From Anaerosomatales bacterium (GTDB lineage: Bacteria > Actinomycetota > Coriobacteriia > Anaerosomatales > Anaerosomataceae): 64,000 nucleotides of DNA. The stretch lies in assembly GCA_030019445.1 (NCBI GenBank), contig JASEEU010000008.1:1-64000 (forward strand), written 5' to 3'. Position 1 is the first letter of the stretch. Each line of letters begins with the position of its first letter. The translations under genes were made by a program, and so were the position numbers. The notes below the pieces were generated by a model. It saw only the letters and a program-made list of their open reading frames with translations, made no database searches and had not been told where the DNA came from. Positions 16,943 to 25,445 of this stretch are shown here, in pieces.

Positions 16943-18208
16943 TCACAGATCGGCGGGCTTCACGCCGACGCCCATCTCCACTTCGATAAGCTCGCCGTCG
17001 CGATACAACTCGAGCGTGACGGTGTCGCCCACGCGCCGACGCCGGACTTCCAGGATGAGGTCATCCATGCCGCGGATGCGCTCGCCATCGAGGCTGACGA
17101 TGATGTCACCCGTGCGAAGCTCGGCCTTCTCGGCCTCGGTACCAGGGGTTATCTCCACCACGTAGGCACCCTCCTCGACCGGTAGTCCCTCCTCCTCGGC
17201 GAACAGCGGGGTGACCGTCTGGCCCACGATACCGAGGAAGGGATGGCGCGCCGAGCCGGTCTCGATGATCTCGTCGGCCACCCGCGATGCGGTCCTGACT
17301 GGGACCGCGAAGCCGACGCCATCCGCGGCACCGGTGTTGGAGAAGATGGCCGCCGGGATGCCGATGAGCTTGCCTTCGCGGTCGACCATCGCGCCGCCGG
17401 AGTTGCCGGGATTGATGGACGCGTCAGTCTGGACGACGTCGACGAGCGGGTACTTGTTCTCGGCGCCGAGCGAGTCGGGGAGCGAGCGGTGCATGGCCGA
17501 TACGACACCGGACGAGACCGAGAGCTCGAGGCCGAAGGGCGACCCGATGACGACCACGAGCTGGCCGACCTCGATCTCCTCGCTGTCACCGAGCTCGATG
17601 GGGGCGATATCGGCGTCCACGCGTATGACCCCGATGTCGGTCTCCGGGTCCGAGCCGACGATCTCCGCGTCGTAGCGATCGCCGCGGTAGTCCGTCACGA
17701 CGATCTCGTCCGCGTCGGCGATCACGTGGTCGTTCGTCACGATGTAGGTCCCGCCCCCTTCGGCGGCCCGATACGCGACGCCCGAGCCGCTGGCTGCTGA
17801 GGGGACGTCGGGGTGCTCCTCGGGCAGGTCGCTTTCGGCGGCCTCCTCGACGCCCGAGACGTCGATGTTGACCACGCTCGGCATCGCGACGGCCGCCGCT
17901 GCGGTGACGGGCTCGTCGCCTGTCGCCTCGATCGTGATGCGCTGCTCGGCAGGTGCCGCGTCGGGTAACAGGGTGGGGGCGAGCAGATAGGCCGCCACGC
18001 CGCCTCCCGCGCCCGCGAACAGTGCGACCACGAGCGCGCCGGCGATGATCGGTCCTGACCGGCGCGGGGGTGAAGCCTGGTGCGCCGAAGAGGGCGTCTG
18101 CTCGGAGCGATCGGTCTGCGGAGGGGCGTCGGCGGGAAGCCCGGACGCGGGAGTCTCCGGGACTCCGGGCTCCTCGAATCCGACGGTCTCGGGAGTGTCG
18201 TGTTCCAT
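16943..18208 (-). CDS. HtrA/DegP-type trypsin-like serine protease with PDZ domain
   Basis: The 421-residue protein has an acidic, Pro-rich cytoplasmic N-terminus (about 50 residues), one membrane segment (GPIIAGALVVALFAGAG), a trypsin-like domain and one PDZ domain. The catalytic triad can be read as His in TNDHVIADADE, Asp in ETDIGVIRVD and Ser in NPGNSGGAMVD. The PDZ includes VEITPGTEAEKAELRTGDII. It is a membrane-anchored quality-control protease on the outer face. The flanking genes do not form an obvious operon with it. Confidence 0.95.
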   Translation of the reverse strand: MEHDTPETVGFEEPGVPETPASGLPADAPPQTDRSEQTPSSAHQASPPRRSGPIIAGALVVALFAGAGGGVAAYLLAPTLLPDAAPAEQRITIEATGDEPVTAAAAVAMPSVVNIDVSGVEEAAESDLPEEHPDVPSAASGSGVAYRAAEGGGTYIVTNDHVIADADEIVVTDYRGDRYDAEIVGSDPETDIGVIRVDADIAPIELGDSEEIEVGQLVVVIGSPFGLELSVSSGVVSAMHRSLPDSLGAENKYPLVDVVQTDASINPGNSGGAMVDREGKLIGIPAAIFSNTGAADGVGFAVPVRTASRVADEIIETGSARHPFLGIVGQTVTPLFAEEEGLPVEEGAYVVEITPGTEAEKAELRTGDIIVSLDGERIRGMDDLILEVRRRRVGDTVTLELYRDGELIEVEMGVGVKPADL

Positions 18209-18328
18209 CAGGCGCCTCTTCCTGTCCGGCGGGGTCGTTCCCCATCATATGCGTTCGGTCCTTACCAGAACCTATCCACCATCAAACTTCCACAGGTTCG
18301 ATCCATGTCCGCGAGCAGTCGCTGCAAG

Positions 18329-18357
18329 TTGAGCGCTCCTGGCGGCTCGACTAGACT
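18329..18357 (+). promoter_or_regulatory. Probable promoter of the 18.4-kb membrane protein gene and ddl
   Basis: TTGAGC (18329-18334) and TAGACT (18352-18357) are separated by 17 bp and lie 28 nt before the downstream GTG start. Both hexamers are partial matches. Confidence 0.55.
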
Positions 18358-18384
18358 TGCCGAGTAGCCGAACCAGGAGTCCAC

Positions 18385-18903
18385 GTGGTAGACGAACCGA
18401 TCAGCGAAGAGCAGGAAGCCCTCGAACCTTCCGACGAGGAGCAGCCGGAAGCGATCGCGGGGGCTCTCGACGAGCCGACCCCCGAGGAGCCTTCAGAGCC
18501 GGCGGCCGGCCCCGAGGAGCCTGCGGAGCCCGAGCCCGAGCCCGCCGAGCCGCGCGTGCGGCTCGTGCCCTGGTGGCCGTTCATCATCCTGCTCCTGCTG
18601 TGGCTCGCGCTCGCGGGGGGCGCCGTCGCGCTGCTCAGAGAGGCGGCAGTGGCGGGCGAGGCGCGATGGACGCGCGAGTACGATCTCATCGTCACCGTCG
18701 GGGTCGTGCTGACGGCCCTCGGCCCGCTCATGTCGCTCGGCGTGTGGCTCATCGCGCGCATCCGCGCCGATGTCGAGGCCCGGGCAGGCCTGCTCGTCTC
18801 GGCGCTGCTTCGCGGCGCGGTGGTGACCACCCTCGGCGTCGCGCTCTGGGTCGGCGCTCTCGTCGTCCTCGACCTGCTCTCCAACGGCCGACTCGTCTTC
18901 TAG
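18385..18903 (+). CDS. Membrane protein with acidic Pro/Glu-rich N-terminus
   Basis: The 172-residue protein is not recognised. Residues 1-60 are very acidic and proline-rich with PEEP/EPEPAEP repeats. Three hydrophobic segments follow (FIILLLLWLALAGGAVALL, VTVGVVLTALGPLMSLGVWL and TLGVALWVGALVVLDLL). It starts at GTG and lies 12 nt upstream of ddl, so it is probably co-transcribed with it; a link to wall synthesis is inferred from that alone. Confidence 0.7.
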   Translation: MVDEPISEEQEALEPSDEEQPEAIAGALDEPTPEEPSEPAAGPEEPAEPEPEPAEPRVRLVPWWPFIILLLLWLALAGGAVALLREAAVAGEARWTREYDLIVTVGVVLTALGPLMSLGVWLIARIRADVEARAGLLVSALLRGAVVTTLGVALWVGALVVLDLLSNGRLVF

Positions 18904-18915
18904 GAGGGAACCCGG

Positions 18916-19860
18916 GTGTCCGCTGCCGAGACCACACGCTACCGCGTCGCCGTCCTCATGGGCGGCACGTCCGCCGAGCGAGAAGTCTCGCTGCACACCG
19001 GTGAGCAGGTGGCCGAGGCGCTGCGCTCCGGCGGTCACGAGGTGACCGCGATCGACACCGCCGAGGAGGGCTTCATCGGCCGTATCACCGACGGCGGGTT
19101 CGACTCGGCGTTCATCTGTCTGCACGGGCGGGGCGGGGAAGACGGCACCATCCAGGGCCTGCTCGAGCTGCTCGGCGTCGCATACGTCGGCTCCGGCGTT
19201 CTCGCGAGCGCGCTGGCGATGGACAAGGTGATGTCGAAGCACTTCTTCTCGATCTCGGAGATCCCCACACCCGAATACGTGGTGGTGCACGCCGGGGAAC
19301 CACTCGACGTCGAGGGTATCGTCCGTGCGGTCGGACCCCGGTCGGTCGTGAAGCCGGCGAACGAGGGGTCGGCGATCGGCGTGTCGATCGTGCACGAGCC
19401 CGGCGAGCTGCAGGCCGCGATCGCCGAGGCCTTCAGGCACGACGACGTCGTGCTCATCGAGCGCTTCGTCGCCGGCGTCGAGGTGACCGTGGGCGTGCTC
19501 GGCAATCGGGACATCGTCGCGTTGCCGACGCTCGAGATCGTCCCCGAGCATGAGTTCTACGACTATGAGTCCAAGTACGTCCCGGGCATGAGCCGGCACA
19601 TCATCCCGGCGCGCGTGAGCGAAGCGGCCGCGGAAGAGTGTCAGCGGGTAGCGCTGGCAGCGCACCGCGCGCTCGGCTGCAGGGGCATGTCCCGAACCGA
19701 CACCATCGTGGGCGAGGACGGCGTCGTCTGGGTGCTCGAGGTCAACACGATCCCCGGCATGACCGCCACGAGCCTGCTGCCGGATGCGGCGGCGGCCGCG
19801 GGGATCGCCTTCCCCGAGCTGTGCGAGCGGCTCGTGCGCCTCTCCCTCGAGCAGTCTTAG
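18916..19860 (+). CDS. ddl: D-alanine--D-alanine ligase
   Basis: The 314-residue ATP-grasp enzyme makes D-Ala-D-Ala for peptidoglycan. The N-terminal VLMGGTSAEREVSLHTG, FICLHGRGGEDGTIQG, KPANEGSAIGVSIV and the C-terminal VLEVNTIPGMTATSL are family signatures. It starts at GTG after a GGAGGG site. The 3' end overlaps the convergent histidine kinase gene by 4 nt. Length is typical. Confidence 0.96.
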   Translation: MSAAETTRYRVAVLMGGTSAEREVSLHTGEQVAEALRSGGHEVTAIDTAEEGFIGRITDGGFDSAFICLHGRGGEDGTIQGLLELLGVAYVGSGVLASALAMDKVMSKHFFSISEIPTPEYVVVHAGEPLDVEGIVRAVGPRSVVKPANEGSAIGVSIVHEPGELQAAIAEAFRHDDVVLIERFVAGVEVTVGVLGNRDIVALPTLEIVPEHEFYDYESKYVPGMSRHIIPARVSEAAAEECQRVALAAHRALGCRGMSRTDTIVGEDGVVWVLEVNTIPGMTATSLLPDAAAAAGIAFPELCERLVRLSLEQS

Positions 19861-21977
19861 GCGAGCGGCAGCCGGACCACGAAGCGCGCTCCGCCGGAGC
19901 GGCCTTCCTCCACGCTGACCGATCCGTGGTGGCCCTCGACGACGGCCTTGACGATGTACAAGCCGAGCCCCATCCCTGACCCGCGCTTCTCGTCCCCGAG
20001 CCGCTCATAGCGCTCGAACACGCGCTCGCGGTCCTCGGGCGCGATCCCGTCGCCCTGGTCCTCGACGCTCACGACGCCTTGTTCGTCATCGGTGTCGACC
20101 GCGATCTCGATCTCGGTCCCCTTCGGCGTGTACTTGATGGCGTTCACGACGAGGTTCGTGAGCGCCTGCCGCAGGCGGTGCCCATCGCCGAGGACGGTGG
20201 CGTCCCGGCGCTTGATCACGATGATGTCGTGATCGGCGGTGACACGCAGCGATGCCGCGATCTCGTCGGCCATCTCGCCGAGAGAGACAGGCTCAAGGTG
20301 CGTCGGCGCCAGTCCCTGCTCGGCACGCGCGGCGTCAAGGAGGTCGTCCAGGAGGCTTGACATCCGATCCGCCGCTGAGCGAGCCTTCGCGATCGCGTTC
20401 GCGCGCAGGTCCTCAGGGATATCGCGCTCGAGGATGTCGAGATAGCCGGACATGACGGTAAGCGGCGCGCGCAGGTCGTGGGAGACAACGGAGACGATCT
20501 CGCGCCTGAGCGCGTCGAGCCGGCGCTGCTCGGTCACGTCGCGCGCGCTGAAGAGGAGCACGTCGGGGGCGAGCGCGCTGTGCGCGACGCTCACCTCCAT
20601 CCACCGGTCCTCGTCGTGCTGTGCGCATCGGACGGTCACAGTCCCGCCGAGCGCCTGCTCGACGAGCAGGTGGGCGTCGATGGCCTCACCGCTTTCAGTG
20701 AAGATCCGCATCGGAGCCAAGACCGCATCGAGGGGTTCCCGGAGCAGGCTGCCGAGCGGGCGGCCCAGGCAGCGTCCGGCGGCCGGGTTCGCGACCTCCA
20801 CGACGCCGTCGCGCAGCAGCATCTTCACCTCGGAAGACTCGTCGACGACCGAGCGGAACGCCTGCTCGGCGGCGAGCGCCTGCTCACTGGCGTGCTTGAG
20901 GAGCGCCTGCCGTTGCTGGAGGGAGGCGAGCAGGTCCTGGATCACGCCGCCGAGATCGCGGAACTCTACCGGCAGCAGCGGGTCGACGGCGAGCGCCTCC
21001 TCGGTGGGCTTGCCCTCGATGGCAGCGTGACCCTGCTCCCGGAGATACGCGATGTACTCGTTGATGGGCGTCTGGATGAGGTGCGCGAGGCCGAGACCGA
21101 GCGCGAGCGCGAGGCCGAGCGTCGCGGCGGCGAGCAGCAGCGGGGTGAGGTAGCCTGCCGGGCCGCCGGTCGCCTCGGACCACGCGTCGCGCAGCTGCGC
21201 CTCAACCACGCCCGCAGGCGCGTCCACCCCGCCGGTGAGTCTCGCTACGACGTGCACGCTGTCGCCCTCGTGTCGCGTCCAGAGCTCATCGATGTAGCCA
21301 GCCTCCACCGTGAGCTGGCGCCAGCCGTTCGCCGTATCCAGGTCGGGCAGCTCAGACAGTGTCGTCGCACGGATCACCGGGCCAGCGCTGGAGTACGGGG
21401 AGAGCTCGTCGCCGTCGAGGGGACGAGCGATCGCGAGGTAGCCGGCGGGAGACATCCCGGCATCCCCGATGACGGGCTCGGAAACGACGATGGCGCTCCC
21501 GGAAGGAAGCACGGTGGGGCCGGCGAGGCCCTCGCTCGCGCCGAACGCGATGTCCGAGAGCGCGGCGACGTCCGCCTCGCTGCCGAGCGAGTAGATGGCA
21601 GTGCCGTCCAGGTCCGTCCAGAGCACGGCGGTCGCGCCTGACTGCTCGGCCAGCCACGGGTCGACCTCGTCCACGACGAACGCCGGGTCGGGCTGCACGG
21701 TCCGGTCGTAGAAGTCGTCCCATTCGGTGTACGCCACCACGTAGGATTCGAGCTCCCGCACCGAGTAGCCGATGCGCGTCGACAGGTCCATCGCATAGTG
21801 CCGGGCGTCCGCCGCTGCGACGCCGCCCGCCTGGCGCGCGGTGATCCAGGACATCCCGCCGAAGACCATGAAGAACAGGCCGATGGCGGCGAGCGCCACC
21901 GTCACCGAGAGGCGTCCCTGCAGCGTCGGCGGGATCCACTGCAGTCGCGGTGCCTTGTCCTGCGTCGTGTCGCTCAT
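19857..21977 (-). CDS. CHASE4-type sensor histidine kinase with PAS domain
   Basis: The 706-residue membrane kinase has a first membrane helix (VTVALAAIGLFFMVFGGM), an outside domain with the CHASE4-like AYTEWDDFYDRT (about residues 45-270), a second helix (LLLAAATLGLALALGLGLA), a linker, a PAS domain (SSEVKMLLRDGVVEVANPAAG), a HisKA box with the phospho-acceptor in VSVVSHDLRAPLTV and a HATPase domain (NLVVNAIKYTP, GDGIAPEDRERVFE, GMGLGLYIVKAV). I chose ATG 21977 because GGAGGACGT precedes it. No response regulator gene is adjacent, so it is an orphan in this window. Confidence 0.92.
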   Translation of the reverse strand: MSDTTQDKAPRLQWIPPTLQGRLSVTVALAAIGLFFMVFGGMSWITARQAGGVAAADARHYAMDLSTRIGYSVRELESYVVAYTEWDDFYDRTVQPDPAFVVDEVDPWLAEQSGATAVLWTDLDGTAIYSLGSEADVAALSDIAFGASEGLAGPTVLPSGSAIVVSEPVIGDAGMSPAGYLAIARPLDGDELSPYSSAGPVIRATTLSELPDLDTANGWRQLTVEAGYIDELWTRHEGDSVHVVARLTGGVDAPAGVVEAQLRDAWSEATGGPAGYLTPLLLAAATLGLALALGLGLAHLIQTPINEYIAYLREQGHAAIEGKPTEEALAVDPLLPVEFRDLGGVIQDLLASLQQRQALLKHASEQALAAEQAFRSVVDESSEVKMLLRDGVVEVANPAAGRCLGRPLGSLLREPLDAVLAPMRIFTESGEAIDAHLLVEQALGGTVTVRCAQHDEDRWMEVSVAHSALAPDVLLFSARDVTEQRRLDALRREIVSVVSHDLRAPLTVMSGYLDILERDIPEDLRANAIAKARSAADRMSSLLDDLLDAARAEQGLAPTHLEPVSLGEMADEIAASLRVTADHDIIVIKRRDATVLGDGHRLRQALTNLVVNAIKYTPKGTEIEIAVDTDDEQGVVSVEDQGDGIAPEDRERVFERYERLGDEKRGSGMGLGLYIVKAVVEGHHGSVSVEEGRSGGARFVVRLPLA

Positions 21978-21999
21978 ACGTCCTCCGCGGGCCACGGTC

Positions 22000-22884
22000 T
22001 CACGCCTCCGTGCATCGGTCAGCGGGGCGGTCGGGTTGAGCGGCAAGCGCGCGAGCGGTCGGGGTGCCCGCGAGGCCGCCGACGGCGGTCTCGCGCAGCG
22101 ACGGCGGGAGGCTTCTGCCGACGTGGCTCATGGCGTCGACGACCTCGTCGAGCGGTATGGGGAAGCACGCGCCCGCGAGGGCCAGTTCGACCGCGACAAG
22201 CGCTACCGCGGTGCCGGTGGCGTTGCGTGCGACACAGGGGACCTCGACGAGCCCGCCCACCGGGTCGCAGACGAGGCCCAGCTGTCCCTGGAGCGCGAAC
22301 GCCGCGGCGTTGCCCGCCGCGCGCGGCGGGCCACCCGCGAGCTCGGTGGCACCGAGCGCCGCCATCGCGGCCGCCGAGCCGATCTCCGCCTGGCATCCGC
22401 CGGCGGCTCCGGACAGGAACGCGCGAGCGGCGATCACGCCGCCGAGGGCGGCGGCGGCGAGCAGGGCGAGCACAGTCTCGTCCCGGTCGGCCTCGACGCG
22501 ACGCGCGACGACCGTCAGCACCCCCGGGACGACGCCGGAGGCGCCTCCGGTCGGGGCCGCGACGATGCGTCCCATGCGTGCGTTGACCTCGGCCACCGCG
22601 ATCGCCGCGGCGATCGCGTCGCGCGTGGCGGCGTCGACGACGCGCGGCGTGGCCGAGACGAGCAGTGCGGCGTCCCCGCCGACGAGGCCCGAACGCGACC
22701 GCGACGTGTCAGCGAGACCCTCGGCGATCGCCCCCTCCATCACGGCGAGGCTGGCGCCCATGCGCTCCATCACCGCGGCGGGGGAGGTGCCGGTCTCCTC
22801 GGCCTCCCGGGCCAGCGCCGCCCGCCCGAGCGTCCCGTGCTTGTGTGCGGCCGCGAGAAGTTCGCGGAAGCTTGCGTATGCCAT
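22000..22884 (-). CDS. sdaAA: L-serine dehydratase, iron-sulfur-dependent, alpha subunit
   Basis: The 294-residue catalytic subunit deaminates L-serine to pyruvate and ammonia using an oxygen-sensitive 4Fe-4S cluster. PTGGASGVVPGVL, GAAGGCQAEIGSA and CDPVGGLVEVPC are conserved, and their cysteines ligate the cluster. ATG 22884 is preceded by AAGGAG. The partner beta subunit (25442-26116) is on the same strand but 2.5 kb upstream, separated by an opposite-strand feo block, whereas the genes are normally adjacent. Confidence 0.95.
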   Translation of the reverse strand: MAYASFRELLAAAHKHGTLGRAALAREAEETGTSPAAVMERMGASLAVMEGAIAEGLADTSRSRSGLVGGDAALLVSATPRVVDAATRDAIAAAIAVAEVNARMGRIVAAPTGGASGVVPGVLTVVARRVEADRDETVLALLAAAALGGVIAARAFLSGAAGGCQAEIGSAAAMAALGATELAGGPPRAAGNAAAFALQGQLGLVCDPVGGLVEVPCVARNATGTAVALVAVELALAGACFPIPLDEVVDAMSHVGRSLPPSLRETAVGGLAGTPTARALAAQPDRPADRCTEA

Positions 22885-22964
22885 CGGCGCTCCTTGTGCG
22901 TAGGTCTCGCTTGATTGTAGCGGTGCTCGCCTCGCCTGACAGGTTCCTGCCCGGCGGGAGGGGC

Positions 22965-22994
22965 TTGACGCGCCCGCGCGATGGGGCGTAGCAT
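22965..22994 (+). promoter_or_regulatory. Promoter of the feoAB operon
   Basis: TTGACG (22965-22970) and TAGCAT (22989-22994) are spaced by 18 bp. The iron-type operator palindrome lies just downstream at 23011. Confidence 0.6.
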
Positions 22995-23010
22995 GACGCC
23001 TGGCACGAAA

Positions 23011-23024
23011 TTAGCATGTGCTAA
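23011..23024. promoter_or_regulatory. Palindromic operator before feoA (DtxR/IdeR-like)
   Basis: TTAGCATGTGCTAA has 6-bp perfect arms (TTAGCA/TGCTAA) around TG. Placed near the expected transcription start of feoAB, it resembles half-sites of DtxR-family iron repressors (TTAGG...). Iron repression is inferred from position and palindrome; no dtxR gene is in the window. Confidence 0.55.
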
Positions 23025-23080
23025 GTCCCACAATGAACCCATGCGCCTGCGGGTGCTGAGTAGGAACGGTAGGTGACAGG

Positions 23081-23398
23081 ATGCCAGGGAGAAGGGCACA
23101 CGGTCCGCACGGTGCTGGCGGCAGGGGTCGTGGCTACCGCGGAGGTCGCGGCGTCGCGGCCCTCGGGACGCTTGCAGCGGCGCGTCGCGGTGACAGGCTC
23201 GTGGTGCTTGCGGTCGACGACGACCGCTCCCGGGCGCATGCCATCCGGTTCGGCCTTGATGAGGGAGCCGAGGTGGAGTGCGTCACGTCGCTCCCGGCGG
23301 GTCCCATCATCGTGCGCTCCGGGCGCCAGGAGATCGCGATCGGTCGCGGGCTCGCGTCGCGGGTACGCGTGCAGCCCGCTGAGCGGAAGGAAGCCTGA
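23081..23398 (+). CDS. feoA: Ferrous iron transport protein FeoA
   Basis: The 105-residue protein has an N-terminal Gly/Arg/His-rich stretch of about 30 residues followed by an SH3-like FeoA domain (ALGTLAAARRGDRLVVLAV through GRGLASRVRV). FeoA is a small cytoplasmic partner of FeoB. The N-terminal extension is unusual; an internal start could make a normal 75-residue FeoA, but no clear ribosome site marks one. feoB follows after 1 nt. Confidence 0.85.
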   Translation: MPGRRAHGPHGAGGRGRGYRGGRGVAALGTLAAARRGDRLVVLAVDDDRSRAHAIRFGLDEGAEVECVTSLPAGPIIVRSGRQEIAIGRGLASRVRVQPAERKEA

Positions 23399-23399
23399 T

Positions 23400-25250
23400 A
23401 TGGCGACGTGCCACACCCCCTCGGCCACGCCGGTCGCGTCCGGCGCCCGCACCGCCGTGCTGGTCGGCAACCCGAATGTGGGCAAGTCCGTCTTCTTCGG
23501 CGCGCTGACCGGGACGTACGTGGATGTGAGCAACTTCCCCGGCACCACGGTGGAGATCATGCGCGGCCGCCACGGCGACCTCGACGTCGTCGATACGCCC
23601 GGTGTATACGGTGTCTCGTCGTTCAACGACGAGGAGCGCGTGGCGCGCGATGTCATCCTCGGTGCCGACGTCATCGTCAACGTCGTGGACGCGGTGCACC
23701 TGGAACGCGACCTGTTCCTCACGCTGCAGCTGGCCGACATGGGCCTGCCGATGGTCGTCGCGCTCAACATGGCCGACGAGGCGCGCAAGCAGGGCGTCGC
23801 GGTCGACCGCGACCTGCTCGAGCACCTCGTCGGCGTGCCCGTGATCGAGACCGTCGCGGTCAAGGGCCGCGGCATCGCCGAGGTGTCCGGGCGACTGGCC
23901 GAGGCGCGCCCCGGCATCGCCGACCCGGAGCTCGAGACGGAGCTGCTCCCCGTGGCCGCTTCGATCGGGTCCCGCGCCGAGGCGGTCCTCGTGCTCGAGG
24001 GCGACGAGGAGGTCGCCGTGCGCAACGGCGTCGAGCCCGGCGCCGACCGCGACCGTCTCTATCAGCGTCGCCGTGCTCGCGTCAACGACATCGCCGGCCA
24101 CGTCGTCCGCGCGTCGCGCGAGGACATGGGGCTCGCCGGCCACCTCAGCTACCTGATGCTGCACCCGCTGACGGGCCTGCCGCTGCTCGCCGGCCTGCTC
24201 TACCTCATCTACCAGCTGCTCGGCGTGTTCGTCGCCGGCACGGTGGTCGGCGTCACCGAGGAGACCCTCATGCAGGGTTACTGGGAGCCGTTCGTGCGCG
24301 GCATCGTCGGGAGCTTCTCGGCGGCGGGAAGCGCGCTCAACACCTTCCTCGCGGGCGAGTTCGGCGTGCTCACGATGACCGTCACGTATCTCCTCGGCGT
24401 CATCCTCCCCCTCGTGGTGGGCTTCTACCTGCTCATGGCGGTGCTCGAGGACAGCGGCTACCTGCCGCGGATCGCCGCTCTGGCGGACCGGGCGCTCTCG
24501 TCGCTCGGCCTGAACGGACGCGCGGTGATCCCGCTCATCCTCGGTCTCGGCTGCGTGACGATGGGCACGCTTACGACGCGCGTGCTCGGCTCCAAGCGCG
24601 AGCGCTTCATCGCGACCGCCCTCATGGCGATCGCGGTTCCCTGCTCGGCCCAGATCGCCGTCATCAGCGCCCTCATGGTGCGCGCCGGCGGTTGGTACGC
24701 GCTCGGCTACTTCGCCGCGCTGCTCGCCATCTTCGTCGGCCTGGGCACGGCGCTCAACAAGATCACGCCCGGCACCTCCACTGACCTGCTCATCGACCTG
24801 CCACCGCTGCGGCTGCCGCGCATCGGCAACGTCGTGCGCAAGACGGGGATGAAGGTCTGGCACTTCATGAAGGAGGTCACGCTCTTCTTCGTGGCGGGCG
24901 CAGCGCTCATCAGCACGCTCCAGATCACCGGCGCGCTCGAGTGGATCCAGCGCACGACGGCGCCGCTCGTGGTGGGCTGGCTCGGCCTGCCCGCCGAGGC
25001 GGCCACGGCGTTCGTCATGGGGTTCGTGCGCCGCGACTTCGGTGCGGCCGGGTTCTTCACGATGGACCTCACCTCGCCGCAGTTGCTCGTGGCCATGGTC
25101 ACCATCACGCTCTTCGTCCCCTGCGTCGCGAGCGTCATGGTCATCCTCAAGGAGCGCGGCTGGCGCTACCTCGGCGGCCTGCTCGCCGGGTCGCTCGGTA
25201 TCGCGTTCGTCGTCGGCGGCCTGCTCGCGCGCATCGTGGGGGTGGTGTAG
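23400..25250 (+). CDS. feoB: Ferrous iron transporter FeoB
   Basis: The 616-residue Fe(II) permease has an N-terminal GTPase domain: G1 VGNPNVGKS, the switch region SNFPGTTVE, G3 DTPGVYG and G4 NMADE. A helical region and about ten membrane segments with two Gate-type halves follow (LPRIAALADRALSSLGLNGR, ILGLGCVTMGTL, VPCSAQIAVISALM, FVPCVASVMVILKERGW). It is shorter than E. coli FeoB (773 aa) because the C-terminus ends soon after the last helix. The ATG is 1 nt after the feoA stop. Ferrous uptake fits anaerobic life. Confidence 0.97.
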   Translation: MATCHTPSATPVASGARTAVLVGNPNVGKSVFFGALTGTYVDVSNFPGTTVEIMRGRHGDLDVVDTPGVYGVSSFNDEERVARDVILGADVIVNVVDAVHLERDLFLTLQLADMGLPMVVALNMADEARKQGVAVDRDLLEHLVGVPVIETVAVKGRGIAEVSGRLAEARPGIADPELETELLPVAASIGSRAEAVLVLEGDEEVAVRNGVEPGADRDRLYQRRRARVNDIAGHVVRASREDMGLAGHLSYLMLHPLTGLPLLAGLLYLIYQLLGVFVAGTVVGVTEETLMQGYWEPFVRGIVGSFSAAGSALNTFLAGEFGVLTMTVTYLLGVILPLVVGFYLLMAVLEDSGYLPRIAALADRALSSLGLNGRAVIPLILGLGCVTMGTLTTRVLGSKRERFIATALMAIAVPCSAQIAVISALMVRAGGWYALGYFAALLAIFVGLGTALNKITPGTSTDLLIDLPPLRLPRIGNVVRKTGMKVWHFMKEVTLFFVAGAALISTLQITGALEWIQRTTAPLVVGWLGLPAEAATAFVMGFVRRDFGAAGFFTMDLTSPQLLVAMVTITLFVPCVASVMVILKERGWRYLGGLLAGSLGIAFVVGGLLARIVGVV

Positions 25251-25445
25251 ATGGCCGAGAAGAACCCGGTGCTCGAGGCCCCGCGCCTCGCGCACCCCGT
25301 CCCCTGCCCGGCGTGCGGTCTCGTGACGCGCGAGGTGCGCTGTCCGCGCTGCAACGCGCTGACGATCACGTCGTGCGCGGGAGCATGCCTCACATGCAAG
25401 GCGTCGTGCTCGTCGGCGGGAAGCGAAGGCGAGCGGTCCGTCTAG
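25251..25445 (+). CDS. Small Cys-rich protein at the end of the feo operon
   Basis: This 64-residue protein has eight cysteines: CPAC, CPRC, then CAGACLTCKASC near the C-terminus. The first four form a zinc-ribbon-like pair; the rest could bind Zn or Fe-S. It starts directly after the feoB stop, so it is co-translated. It occupies the place of FeoC or other small feo accessory proteins but I cannot align it with FeoC, so an iron-sensing or assembly role is inference. Its 3' end overlaps the convergent serine dehydratase beta gene by 4 nt. Confidence 0.7.
   Translation: MAEKNPVLEAPRLAHPVPCPACGLVTREVRCPRCNALTITSCAGACLTCKASCSSAGSEGERSV

Noticed and set aside
23307-25295. 662-residue antisense ORF opposite feoB
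   Set aside because: Sense strand is unmistakable feoB; the antisense product is a low-complexity Asp/His/Arg-rich shadow.
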